A DNA stretch of 64,000 nt from Janthinobacterium sp051380875. Its GTDB lineage: Bacteria; Pseudomonadota; Gammaproteobacteria; Burkholderiales; Burkholderiaceae_D. Shown here one piece after another: positions 8,831-18,178 of this stretch. The notes under the pieces were generated by a model. That model saw nothing but the letters and a program-made list of their open reading frames with translations, ran no database searches and was not told the origin of the DNA. The stretch lies in the NCBI RefSeq assembly GCF_051380875.1, contig NZ_JBNYXW010000009.1, positions 1 through 64,000 of the forward strand, written 5' to 3'. A program made the translations under genes and the position numbers. How positions within the stretch are numbered: the stretch's first letter is position 1; each line of letters starts with the position of its first letter.

Positions 8831-10099
8831 TTAGAACCAGGTTTCCACCTGGAAGCCGTAGGAAGTGCCGCTGGTATTGTTGTTGTAGATCGGGCCGCCG
8901 TTGTTCGACGCGTTGACCGAGGCGGTGGCCGCATCGTTCCATTTGCCGTAGGTGACAAAGGCGCGCAGTTCAGGACGCGACCACAGGCCAGGGCCGGCCG
9001 AAATGGTCGGCGCGATGGTCAGCTTGGTCAAGCGCTTGGCTGGCAGGCCGCCCGCTTGCGTCACGCGGTCCGTACCCAGTTCGCCCACCAGCTTGAAGTT
9101 GTTGGTGAACGCGTACACAGGACGCACGCCGACCGAAGTCCAGGTCGAGGAACCGGTGGCGTTCGACTCGTCTTTTTGCCACAGGGCGACGAATTCCATG
9201 CCGAAGTTTTCCATCGGCTGGATCGCCATGTCATTGAACACGCGGGTGCGCTTGACGTCCGAACCGAACGAGGTGTCGCCTGCGGCGCCAAACTGGGCAC
9301 CCTTGCCCACGCCAGGACCGACGCCGTACTGCACGCCGAAGGTATTGCCGCCGCCGAAAACTTTACCTTGACGGTGGAATGCCGACAGTTGCCAGCCATT
9401 ATGCTTTTCGCCGAAAGCGTCGTTGTCCTTGCCTTCGCCGATGATGTAGGTCGCAGCCAGGTCCAGCGTGCCGTTGGTGTTGACCGGAATTTCACCATAG
9501 ATGAAGTTCTGGCGCACGGCCGACTTGGTGCTGACAATGCCGGTCGGCGAAACACTGTTGATGTCGTTGTCCTTGAAGAAGGCATACGAGAATTTACCCG
9601 GGCCTGCTTGAATACGGTCCAGACCGGCACCGGTGCCGTTCATATTGATGTACTGCAAGTCCAGCATGTGGATGTCAGGACGGTAGTAGAAACGTTTGCC
9701 GACCCAGGCCGTGCCGCCGTTCAGGAAGTCGAGTCCCTGGGCTTCCACATAGGCTTTGACGATGCCGACTTTGTTGTCGCCAAAATCGGAGTTCGGTGCA
9801 TACGCGTTGACCCATAACGTGGCCATGTAGGTCACGTCGCCGGACTTGGCAACGGCCTTGGTGTAGCCGAATTCCGTGTAGGCGTCGCACTCATTGCCCA
9901 AACGGTATTTCATGGTATTGCCACCCAGGCCGTAGCAGCCTTGCGAGCCGCCGTCGCCGGAGGTATTGCTGCCGGCGCCAGCGCGCAGGTAGCCGTGGAA
10001 ACCTTCGGAGTCAGTCGGGTACATAGGGTCGGCAGCGGCGGATGCGCTGGCGATGGCGAGGAGCAGGGCAGGCAAAACTTTCAATGCAGTACGGTTCAT
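8831..10099 (-). CDS. Maltoporin-family carbohydrate porin
   Basis: A 422-residue outer-membrane porin of the LamB family, matching the usual length. The signal peptide ends near ASAAA; the mature part begins GFHGYLRAGAG and holds two cysteines in the first external loop (QGCYGLG and GNECDAY), as in LamB. The C-terminus SYGFQVETWF ends in Phe, the normal signal for outer-membrane insertion. ATG 10099 has CTGGAG upstream. It is transcribed away from the polyol transporter operon and probably supplies it with substrate across the outer membrane; whether it takes maltodextrins or polyols cannot be told. Confidence 0.82.
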   Translation of the reverse strand: MNRTALKVLPALLLAIASASAAADPMYPTDSEGFHGYLRAGAGSNTSGDGGSQGCYGLGGNTMKYRLGNECDAYTEFGYTKAVAKSGDVTYMATLWVNAYAPNSDFGDNKVGIVKAYVEAQGLDFLNGGTAWVGKRFYYRPDIHMLDLQYINMNGTGAGLDRIQAGPGKFSYAFFKDNDINSVSPTGIVSTKSAVRQNFIYGEIPVNTNGTLDLAATYIIGEGKDNDAFGEKHNGWQLSAFHRQGKVFGGGNTFGVQYGVGPGVGKGAQFGAAGDTSFGSDVKRTRVFNDMAIQPMENFGMEFVALWQKDESNATGSSTWTSVGVRPVYAFTNNFKLVGELGTDRVTQAGGLPAKRLTKLTIAPTISAGPGLWSRPELRAFVTYGKWNDAATASVNASNNGGPIYNNNTSGTSYGFQVETWF

Positions 10100-10204
10100 G
10101 CGGTCTCCAGAAAGATGTAGATTGAAGCGGTGCGTCCAGGAAAGCGGCAACCGCGCTCGGTCTTATGCCGAAAACCAAGTCTAGCAGCGCATTTTTAAGC
10201 ACCC

Positions 10205-10332
10205 TGATACAAAACGCACAAGTCGCGATACTTTCTTTCAAAGTGTTGTTTTTGCTCAATGTCGATACTCTTGCGCATAGCTGCACTGCAAAAAAGTATT
10301 GAATTGCGGTTTTGGAGTATCAGAAAGTATCA
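10205..10332. promoter_or_regulatory. Operator-like repeats between porin and polyol operon
   Basis: This divergent promoter region (10100-10408) has no gene. It carries AGTATCA twice exactly 10 bases apart (10316 and 10326) and a 10-bp inverted pair, GATACTTTCT at 10227 and AGAAAGTATC at 10322. Related half-sites occur at 10205 (TGATAC), 10264 (GATACT) and 10294 (AAGTATT). Direct repeats one helical turn apart are typical AraC-family targets, and two AraC genes end this locus. Confidence 0.5.
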
Positions 10333-10408
10333 AGTCCCGGTGCTACATTATGTTCGTGGTGCTAAGTACCTGAGCATTGCCAACGACAAAAAACACTGGA
10401 GACACACA

Positions 10409-11719
10409 ATGAAACATACCGCCATTGCCGCGCTGTGCGCCGGCGCTTTCTGCTTCGCTTCTTCCGCCTTTGCCGCAACCGACCTCGTCATCGCCACCGT
10501 CAACAACGGCCACATGATCGAAATGCAAAAGCTCAGCAAGTTTTTCGAGCAAGCCAATCCTGACATCAAGCTCAAGTGGGTGACCCTGGAAGAGGGCGTC
10601 TTGCGCCAGCGCATGACCACCGACATCGCCACCAAGGGCGGCCAGTTCGACGTGATGACCATCGGCCTGTATGAAACGCCGATCTGGGGCAAGAAAAACT
10701 GGTTGATCCCCATCAAGCCGGACGCCAGATACGATATCGACGACTTGCTGCCGGCCATCCGCGAAGGCCTGTCGGGTGACGGCAAGTTGTACGCGTCGCC
10801 GTTTTATGGCGAAAGCTCGATGATCATGTACCGCAGCGACCTGGTCAAAAAGGCCGGCATGACGATCGAAGACCGTCCGACGTGGAACCAGCTGCGCGAC
10901 GTGGCGGCCAAGCTGCACGATCCTGCCAACGGCGTGTACGGCATCTGCCTGCGCGGCAAGCCGGGCTGGGGCGACAACATGGCCCTGATCACCACCATGG
11001 CCAATTCCTACGGCGGCCAGCTGTTCGACATGCAATGGAAGCCGCAATTTACCAGCAAGCCGTGGAAAGACGCGGTCACCATGTATGTCGACCTGATGAA
11101 GAAATACGGCCCGCCCGGTGCGGCGGCCAACAGCTTCAATGAAAACCTGGCGCTGTTTAACCAGGGCAAGTGCGGCATCTGGATCGACGCGACGATTGCC
11201 GCCTCGTTCATCACCGACCCCAAGCAAAGCAAGGTGGCCGACAAGGTGGCCTTTGCGCAATCTCCCGTCGGCGTGACGGAGCGGGGCGCCAACTGGCTGT
11301 GGATTTGGTCGCTGGCCATCCCATCGAGTTCCAAGCACCCGAATGAAGCGCAACGCTTCATCAACTGGGCCACCTCGCCCGACTATGTGAAGTTGGTTGC
11401 CAAGGAAACCAGTTGGGCCAACGTGCCGACCGGTACGCGCAAATCCACCTATGCCAGCCCCGAGTTCCAGAAAGTGGCGAAATTTGCCGTCGCCGAAGGC
11501 AAGGCCCTGTCCACCACGCGCGCCGTGAATAGCACCATGCTGCCGTCGCCCTACGTGGGCGTGCAATTTGCGTCGATTCCCGAATTCCAGGTGATCGGCG
11601 TGGCCGCTGGCCAGCAGATGGCCGCGGCGCTCCTGGGCAAGGTCACGGTCGATCAGGCGCTGGAGCTGTCGCAGCAGACGGCCGAGCGCGAGATGCGTAA
11701 GGGCGGCTACTACAAGTAA
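10409..11719 (+). CDS. mtlE: Polyol ABC transporter, substrate-binding protein
   Basis: A 436-residue periplasmic binding protein of the sugar-alcohol group (MtlE/SmoE). The signal peptide is MKHTAIAALCAGAFCFASSAFA. The mature part contains FDVMTIGLYETPIWGKKNW and RGKPGWGDNMALI, characteristic of mannitol/sorbitol binders. GGAGACACACA precedes ATG 10409; the open frame extends upstream into the operator region but without start support. It captures mannitol, sorbitol or a similar polyol for MtlFGK. An intergenic hairpin repeat separates it from mtlF. The substrate is inferred from the polyol dehydrogenase at the end of the operon. Confidence 0.85.
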   Translation: MKHTAIAALCAGAFCFASSAFAATDLVIATVNNGHMIEMQKLSKFFEQANPDIKLKWVTLEEGVLRQRMTTDIATKGGQFDVMTIGLYETPIWGKKNWLIPIKPDARYDIDDLLPAIREGLSGDGKLYASPFYGESSMIMYRSDLVKKAGMTIEDRPTWNQLRDVAAKLHDPANGVYGICLRGKPGWGDNMALITTMANSYGGQLFDMQWKPQFTSKPWKDAVTMYVDLMKKYGPPGAAANSFNENLALFNQGKCGIWIDATIAASFITDPKQSKVADKVAFAQSPVGVTERGANWLWIWSLAIPSSSKHPNEAQRFINWATSPDYVKLVAKETSWANVPTGTRKSTYASPEFQKVAKFAVAEGKALSTTRAVNSTMLPSPYVGVQFASIPEFQVIGVAAGQQMAAALLGKVTVDQALELSQQTAEREMRKGGYYK

Positions 11720-11726
11720 TGGATGA

Positions 11727-11842
11727 CACCTGACAGTACCTACTGCGCGTCGCGCTTTGCGGCCTGCGATGCTCACCGTACTTTAGTACGGTTGCGCTTC
11801 TCGGCCACAAATCACTGCCGCTCGCTACGGTACTGTCAGGTG
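11727..11842. repeat. Intergenic inverted-repeat element
   Basis: A 116-bp element begins 8 bases after mtlE. Perfect 14-bp terminal inverted repeats lie at 11727-11740 (CACCTGACAGTACC) and 11829-11842. The centre folds on itself: CCGTACT and AGTACGG (11776-11791) flank TT, inside a longer imperfect stem bounded by GGCC on both sides. It looks like a non-autonomous dispersed palindromic repeat (REP/MITE-like). I saw no second copy in this window. In RNA it would form a strong hairpin that could stabilise mtlE mRNA or reduce transcription into mtlF. Confidence 0.65.
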
Positions 11843-11936
11843 CCGTAAATGCTGTTGTATTGCCTGGTTGGTAAACCAGTGATGGGATGGCTAGCTTTAA
11901 TTCCTCCGGCACTCCCTCACGCCCCAAGAGAATCCT

Positions 11937-12797
11937 ATGAAACGCATTATCCCCCGGACTTTGCTGACGCCGGCCGTGGTCGCCGTCTCCGTCATTTCCG
12001 TCATTCCGCTGCTGATCACCTTGTTTTACTCGTTCGTGCGCTATTCCATGCTCGATCCGAGCGGCCATCCTTTCCATGGCCTGGCCAATTTCCACTTTTT
12101 CTTTACCGATGCCTCTTTCCTTCCGGCATTGCAAAACACCTTCACCTTGCTGTTTTCCGTCATGCTGATCACGGTGGTGCTGGGCGCCGCGCTGGGGCTG
12201 CTGATCAATGAAGCTTTCCCGGGACGCGCCATCGTGCGCGTGCTGCTGATTTCGCCCTTCCTCGTCATGCCTGCCGTCAACGCCCTGATGTGGAAGAACA
12301 TGCTGCTCAATCCGATTTACGGCCTGTTCGCGCAGATCAGCCTCTTTTTCGGTTTGACGCCCGTCGACTGGCTGTCGTCCCACCCTTTGTTTTCCATCAT
12401 CATGATGGTGTCGTGGCAGTGGCTGCCATTCGCCTGCCTGATCTTCATGACGGCGCTGCAATCGATGGACCGCGAACAGCTCGAAGCGGCGCGCATGGAT
12501 GGCGCGACCTATCTGCAACAGTTGCGTTATCTCTACATTCCCCACCTGGGCCGCGCCGTCTCAGTGGTGCTGATGATCGAGATGATTTTCTTGCTGTCGA
12601 TCTTTGCGGAAATCTTTACCACCACAGGCGGCGGTCCCGGCTTCGATACGACCACCATCACTTTCATGATTTACCAGCAGGCACTGCTGTCCTACGACAT
12701 CGGAGCGGCCTCGGCCGGTGCGCTGTTCGCCGTGCTCATCGCCAACATCGCCGCCTTCTTCCTGATGCGCGTCATCGGCAAGAACCTGTCGAAATAA
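11937..12797 (+). CDS. mtlF: Polyol ABC transporter, permease 1
   Basis: A 286-residue permease of the MalF group with about six membrane spans. The EAA motif that docks with the ATPase is visible (EAARMDGATYLQQLRYLYIP). It starts MKRIIPRTLLTPAVV, typical for MtlF/SmoF. With MtlG it forms the membrane channel. AAGAGA lies before ATG 11937; there is a 217-base gap from mtlE containing the palindromic repeat. Confidence 0.88.
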   Translation: MKRIIPRTLLTPAVVAVSVISVIPLLITLFYSFVRYSMLDPSGHPFHGLANFHFFFTDASFLPALQNTFTLLFSVMLITVVLGAALGLLINEAFPGRAIVRVLLISPFLVMPAVNALMWKNMLLNPIYGLFAQISLFFGLTPVDWLSSHPLFSIIMMVSWQWLPFACLIFMTALQSMDREQLEAARMDGATYLQQLRYLYIPHLGRAVSVVLMIEMIFLLSIFAEIFTTTGGGPGFDTTTITFMIYQQALLSYDIGAASAGALFAVLIANIAAFFLMRVIGKNLSK

Positions 12798-12807
12798 GGA
12801 GACCTTG

Positions 12808-13626
12808 ATGCATAGCAAACTCAACTTGTATGGCCGCACGGCCGCCGCCTGGCTGTTCGCCCTGTTGCTGTTCTTTCCCATCTTCTGGCTGGGTCTGATG
12901 GCCTTCAAGACGGAAGGGCAAGCCATTTCCACGCCACCGCTGCTGTTCTTCACGCCCACGCTGGACAGCTTTCGCGAAGTGCTGGCGCGCGACAATTACT
13001 TTGGCTACGCCTGGAACTCGCTGTTTACCAGCGTGGTGTCGACGGCCATTGGCCTCCTGATCGCCATCCCGGCCGCCTATTCGATGGCCTTCTTCCCCAC
13101 GGGTGGCACCATCGGCTTGCTGAAATTCATGCTCAGCTCGCGCTACATGCCCGGCGTGGGCGCCCTGATGCCGATCTATATCTGCTACCAGTACTTCGGC
13201 CTGCTCGACACGCGCATTGGCCTGACCATCATGTTCATGCTGATGAACCTGCCCATCATGATCTGGCTGCTGTACACCAGCATGAAGGAGCTGCCGCGTG
13301 AAATCCTGGAAGCGTCGCGCATGGATGGCGCCACCGTGTGGGACGAGTTTCGCCACGTGGTGCTGCCATTGTCCGTGGGCGGCATCGCCTCGACCGCGCT
13401 GGTGTGCATGGTGTGGTCGTGGAATGAATCATTCTGGTCGCTGAACCTGGGCGCTTCCAACGCGGGCACGCTGGCCTGGCTCATCGCCTCGTATTCCAGC
13501 CCGGAAGGCTTGTTCTGGGCCAAATTGTCGGCCGCGTCCCTGATGGCGATCGCGCCAATCATGGCACTGGGCTGGTTCTGCCAGAAACAATTGGTCCAGG
13601 GTATGACCTTTGGTGCCGTTAAATAA
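12808..13626 (+). CDS. mtlG: Polyol ABC transporter, permease 2
   Basis: A 272-residue MalG-type permease with about six membrane spans and an EAA loop (EASRMDGATVWDEFRHVVLP). FKTEGQAISTPP near the N-terminus is characteristic of the sorbitol/mannitol permease G subunit. ATG 12808 has GGAGACCTT in front, 10 bases after mtlF. It completes the importer with MtlE, MtlF and MtlK. Confidence 0.88.
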   Translation: MHSKLNLYGRTAAAWLFALLLFFPIFWLGLMAFKTEGQAISTPPLLFFTPTLDSFREVLARDNYFGYAWNSLFTSVVSTAIGLLIAIPAAYSMAFFPTGGTIGLLKFMLSSRYMPGVGALMPIYICYQYFGLLDTRIGLTIMFMLMNLPIMIWLLYTSMKELPREILEASRMDGATVWDEFRHVVLPLSVGGIASTALVCMVWSWNESFWSLNLGASNAGTLAWLIASYSSPEGLFWAKLSAASLMAIAPIMALGWFCQKQLVQGMTFGAVK

Positions 13627-13647
13627 CTACAGAATAGAGACATAATC

Positions 13648-14696
<1,049 letters not shown>

Positions 14697-14697
<1 letters not shown>

Positions 14698-16178
14698 TGA
14701 CGGCTATCGCATTGAAACAGGCAAATCTGGCGCAACTCCCGGTCAAGGTGGCGGTGCCCGCGTATGCGCGCGAGGCGCTCGTGCCCAGCATCGTGCATAT
14801 CGGCGTGGGCGGCTTTTACCGCGCCCACCAGGCCGTGTATCTCGATGATTTACTGGCTTTGCCTGGCCAGGAGCACGCGCAGTGGGGCTATTGCGGCGTG
14901 GGCCTGCTGGAACACGACGCGGCCATGCGCGACGCCATGCAGTCGCAGGACGGGTTGTATACGGTGGTCGAGCGCAGCGCGGCCGGCGACTTCGCGCGCA
15001 TCATCGGCTGCGTGGCCGGCTATCTGTATGCGCCAGACGACCCGCAAGCCGTGCTGGAAAAACTGGCCGACCCGGGCACGCGCATCGTCTCCCTGACGAT
15101 TACCGAGGGCGGCTACTATGTGAACCAGGGCACGGGCGAGTTTGATGCAGATCATGCTGACATCGTGTATGAACTGGCGCACCCGCAGGCGCCGCGCTGT
15201 TCGTTCGGCTACCTGGCCGCCGCCCTGGCCCTGCGCCAGCAGCGTGGCTTGTTGCCATTTACCATCATGTCCTGCGACAACCTGCAAAACAATGGTGACG
15301 TGACGCGCAAGATGCTGCTGGCCTTTGTCGCCCTGCGCGACGGGGAACTGGCGCGCTGGCTGGCCACGCATTGCAGCTTTCCCAACAGCATGGTTGACCG
15401 CATCACGCCAGCGACCACGGATGAACACCGGGCGCTGGTGCGCGAACGTTTTGGCATCATCGACGCCTGGCCCGTGGTGTGCGAGCCGTTTCGCCAATGG
15501 GTGATCGAAGATGCATTCCCGCAGGGGCGTCCGGCATGGGAACTGGTGGGCGCGCAGATGACGCACGACGTGCTGCCATATGAAAAGATGAAGCTGCGTT
15601 TGCTCAATGCCAGCCACCAGGCCCTGTGCTACATTGGCATGCAGCTCGGCTACACGTTTGCGCATGAAGCGATGAGCGACGCGGGCATACGCACGCTCGT
15701 GCGGCGCATGATGGATGACGAAGTCACGCCGCTGCTGGACGAAGTGGAGGGTATCGACCTGGCGCAGTATAAAGACACGCTGATCGAGCGCTTCTCGAAT
15801 CCGGCCGTGCGCGACCAGCTGGCGCGCATCGGCACGGAAGGTTCGGCACGCATCCCGAAATTCGTGCTGCCCTCCGTGCGCGAGGCGCTGGCCCAGGGCG
15901 GCGCCATCAAGCTGCTGGCCTTCACGGTAGCGTGCTGGTTGCGCTACCTGGAAGGCCACGACGAGGCAGGGCGCGAGATGCCGTTGAATGATCCTTACGC
16001 GGCCCGCCTGCGCCAGCTGGCGCTGCACGGCGGGCCGAATGCCACGGCCCTGTTGTCCATGCGCGAGCTGTTCGGCGACCTGGGCGACACGCCCGCGTTC
16101 ACGCAGGCGGTGGGACAGTCGCTGGCCAGCCTGTATGGCCAGGGCGCGCGCGCCGCGCTCGAACAGATCGTGGCCTGA
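14697..16178 (+). CDS. mtlD: Mannitol dehydrogenase family protein
   Basis: A 493-residue long-chain polyol dehydrogenase. The N-terminal NAD-binding part includes VHIGVGGFYRAHQAVYLDDL. ITEGGYYVN and FTIMSCDNLQNNG are characteristic, as is the catalytic-Lys helix region (YEKMKLRLLNASHQ). It should oxidise mannitol to fructose, or arabitol/sorbitol to the matching ketose, after import by MtlEFGK. GGAG lies before ATG 14697, which shares a base with the mtlK stop. No fructokinase or xylulokinase follows, so the next step must be encoded elsewhere. Confidence 0.85.
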
Positions 16179-16194
16179 CGGGAGAGGGGGCGCC

Positions 16195-17112
16195 ATGATA
16201 CGCAAGGCCGAGTATCCGCAGCCGCAGATGGAGCTGGAACAGCAGCGCGACGCCACGCCCGGCTTCGAGCCGAAAGGCAGTTTCGGCTTCATCCGCTACC
16301 TGGAGCATGGCTTTCCCAATTCGCTGGTGCGCTGGCACTACCACGACGAGTATGAGCTGCACCTGATCGTCGAGACGAGTGGCAAGGTCTTCGTGGGCGA
16401 CTATATCGGCCAGTTTACCCCTGGCCACCTGGTGCTGACGGGGCCACGCGTGCCGCACAACTGGGTCTCGCTCGATACGCCTGCCGAGGGCGTGGCCTTG
16501 CGCGACATGGTGATCCAGTTCGCACATCCGCCGCTCGCTTCGATGGCGGCCGTCATCCCTGAACTGAAAGGGATTTTCCCGCTGCTGCAGCGGGCCCTGC
16601 ACGGGGTGGAATTCTTCGGCGCCAGCGAGCAGTCGCTGCGGCGTTTTCAGCGCATCCGCGACACGAGCGGCTTGCCGCGCTTCATCGAATTTCTGACCTT
16701 GCTGGGCGAGCTGGCGCAGACCAGCGACTATCAACTGCTGTCGACGGTGCCGATGCAGTCGAGCGATGACGACGTGGCCTTGGCGCGTATCAGTTCGGCC
16801 ATCAACTATATCGTGCACAATTACAGCAGCCAGTTCTCGCTGAAACAGCTGGCCGAGCAGGTGGACATGCCCGAGCGCACGTTTTCGCGCTTTTTTCGCA
16901 GCGCCACGGGCAACAGCTTCACGGACTTCGTCAACCGCCTGCGCATCAACAAGGCTTGCCAGTTGCTGATGGAGACGGAGCGTTATGTGAGCAACATCTG
17001 CTACGAGGCGGGTTTTAATAATGTGGCCAATTTCAACCGGCGCTTCCTGGAATTGAAGGGCATGACGCCGAAGGAGTTTCGCCAGCAGGCGTTGGGCCGC
17101 TTTGGGGAATGA
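16195..17112 (+). CDS. AraC-family regulator, polyol operon (copy 1)
   Basis: A 305-residue regulator. An N-terminal cupin sensor (WHYHDEYELHLIVETSG, TPGHLVLTGPRVPHNWV) is followed by a C-terminal double helix-turn-helix ending FNRRFLELKGMTPKEFRQQ. Regulators of this layout control mtl operons in pseudomonads. ATG 16195 is preceded by GGGAGAGGGG; the frame is open further upstream but only as a shadow of the dehydrogenase gene. It starts 16 bases after the dehydrogenase and is probably cotranscribed. A close paralogue follows. Confidence 0.82.
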   Translation: MIRKAEYPQPQMELEQQRDATPGFEPKGSFGFIRYLEHGFPNSLVRWHYHDEYELHLIVETSGKVFVGDYIGQFTPGHLVLTGPRVPHNWVSLDTPAEGVALRDMVIQFAHPPLASMAAVIPELKGIFPLLQRALHGVEFFGASEQSLRRFQRIRDTSGLPRFIEFLTLLGELAQTSDYQLLSTVPMQSSDDDVALARISSAINYIVHNYSSQFSLKQLAEQVDMPERTFSRFFRSATGNSFTDFVNRLRINKACQLLMETERYVSNICYEAGFNNVANFNRRFLELKGMTPKEFRQQALGRFGE

Positions 17113-17167
17113 GGAAATTGGAGTACATTGGAAGGCAAAGGCTAGCAACAGCCTGAAAGAGACGAGC

Positions 17168-18118
17168 ATGGAACACACATGGCAGAAGGACGGCTACCGC
17201 GACAGCGAGCGCAAGGCGCCCGAACTGGAGCGCGAAAGCTATGACGGCATCATCAATTACCTGGAACATGGCTATCCCAGTTCGCGCGTGCGCTGGCACT
17301 GCCACGAAGAATACGAGCTGCACCTGATCGTCGCCACCAGCGGACGCCTGTTCGTGGGCGACTATATCGGAGAGTTCTCACCCGGGCACCTGGTGCTGAC
17401 GGGCCCCCGCCTGCCGCACAACTGGATATCGAACGTGATGCCGGAAGGGGGCGTGGCCCTGCGCGACATGATCGTGCAGTTTGCGCACGCGCCGCTGGCC
17501 GCTGCCGCGCGCGTCATTCCCGAACTGCGCGAGCTGCTGGCGCTGCTGGAACGCTCCAGCTATGGCGTCGAGTTCTTCGACATGGGCCACGACGCCGAGC
17601 AGCACCTGGCGCGCATCCGCGCTACGCATGGCGCCGAGCGTTTCGCCGAATTCGTGCAGCTGATGAGCAAACTGGCGCGCACGGCCAACTACCGTTTGCT
17701 GTCGAGCGCCTCGCTGCGCTCGTATGACGACGACGCCACCCTGGCCAAGGTCAATTCCGTCCTCAACTACATCACGGACAACTACCGCGAGCCGATTTCG
17801 GCGGAAATGCTGGCCGAGCAGGTGGGCATGTCGCTGAGTAAGTTTTCGCGCTTCTTCCGCAAGGCGACGGGCAACAGCTTCACGGACTTTATCAGCCGTT
17901 TGCGCATCAACAAGGCGTGCCAGTTGCTGATGGATACGGACCAATACGTCTCGAATGTCTGCTACGACGTGGGTTTCCAGAACGTGGCCAATTTCAACCG
18001 CCGCTTTTTGCAGGTGAAGGGCATCACGCCGAAAGAGTTCCGGCGCCAGACCGACGGCCGCTTTGGCGGCATCGGCGGACCTGTTGCAGATGCGCCACTA
18101 GCAACGTCGCTGTCATGA
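17168..18118 (+). CDS. AraC-family regulator, polyol operon (copy 2)
   Basis: A 316-residue paralogue of the preceding gene with the same layout. The sensor reads WHCHEEYELHLIVATSG and SPGHLVLTGPRLPHNWI; the DNA-binding end reads FNRRFLQVKGITPKEFRRQ. Both share RLRINKACQLLM and ATGNSFTDF exactly. The sensor half differs more than the DNA-binding half, which suggests shared operators but different effectors. The gene starts at ATG 17168 with AGAGACGAG before it, 55 bases after copy 1. A short low-complexity tail follows the second helix-turn-helix. Confidence 0.82.
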   Translation: MEHTWQKDGYRDSERKAPELERESYDGIINYLEHGYPSSRVRWHCHEEYELHLIVATSGRLFVGDYIGEFSPGHLVLTGPRLPHNWISNVMPEGGVALRDMIVQFAHAPLAAAARVIPELRELLALLERSSYGVEFFDMGHDAEQHLARIRATHGAERFAEFVQLMSKLARTANYRLLSSASLRSYDDDATLAKVNSVLNYITDNYREPISAEMLAEQVGMSLSKFSRFFRKATGNSFTDFISRLRINKACQLLMDTDQYVSNVCYDVGFQNVANFNRRFLQVKGITPKEFRRQTDGRFGGIGGPVADAPLATSLS

Positions 18119-18178
18119 GCTTGTCATTTTATCCAGTTAATCTCCACGGCTACACTCCAAACCTGAGCCGAGGAATGC

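Noticed and set aside
9056..9817. Open frame opposite the porin gene
   Set aside because: It is an antisense shadow; the porin has a signal peptide, normal length and the terminal Phe.
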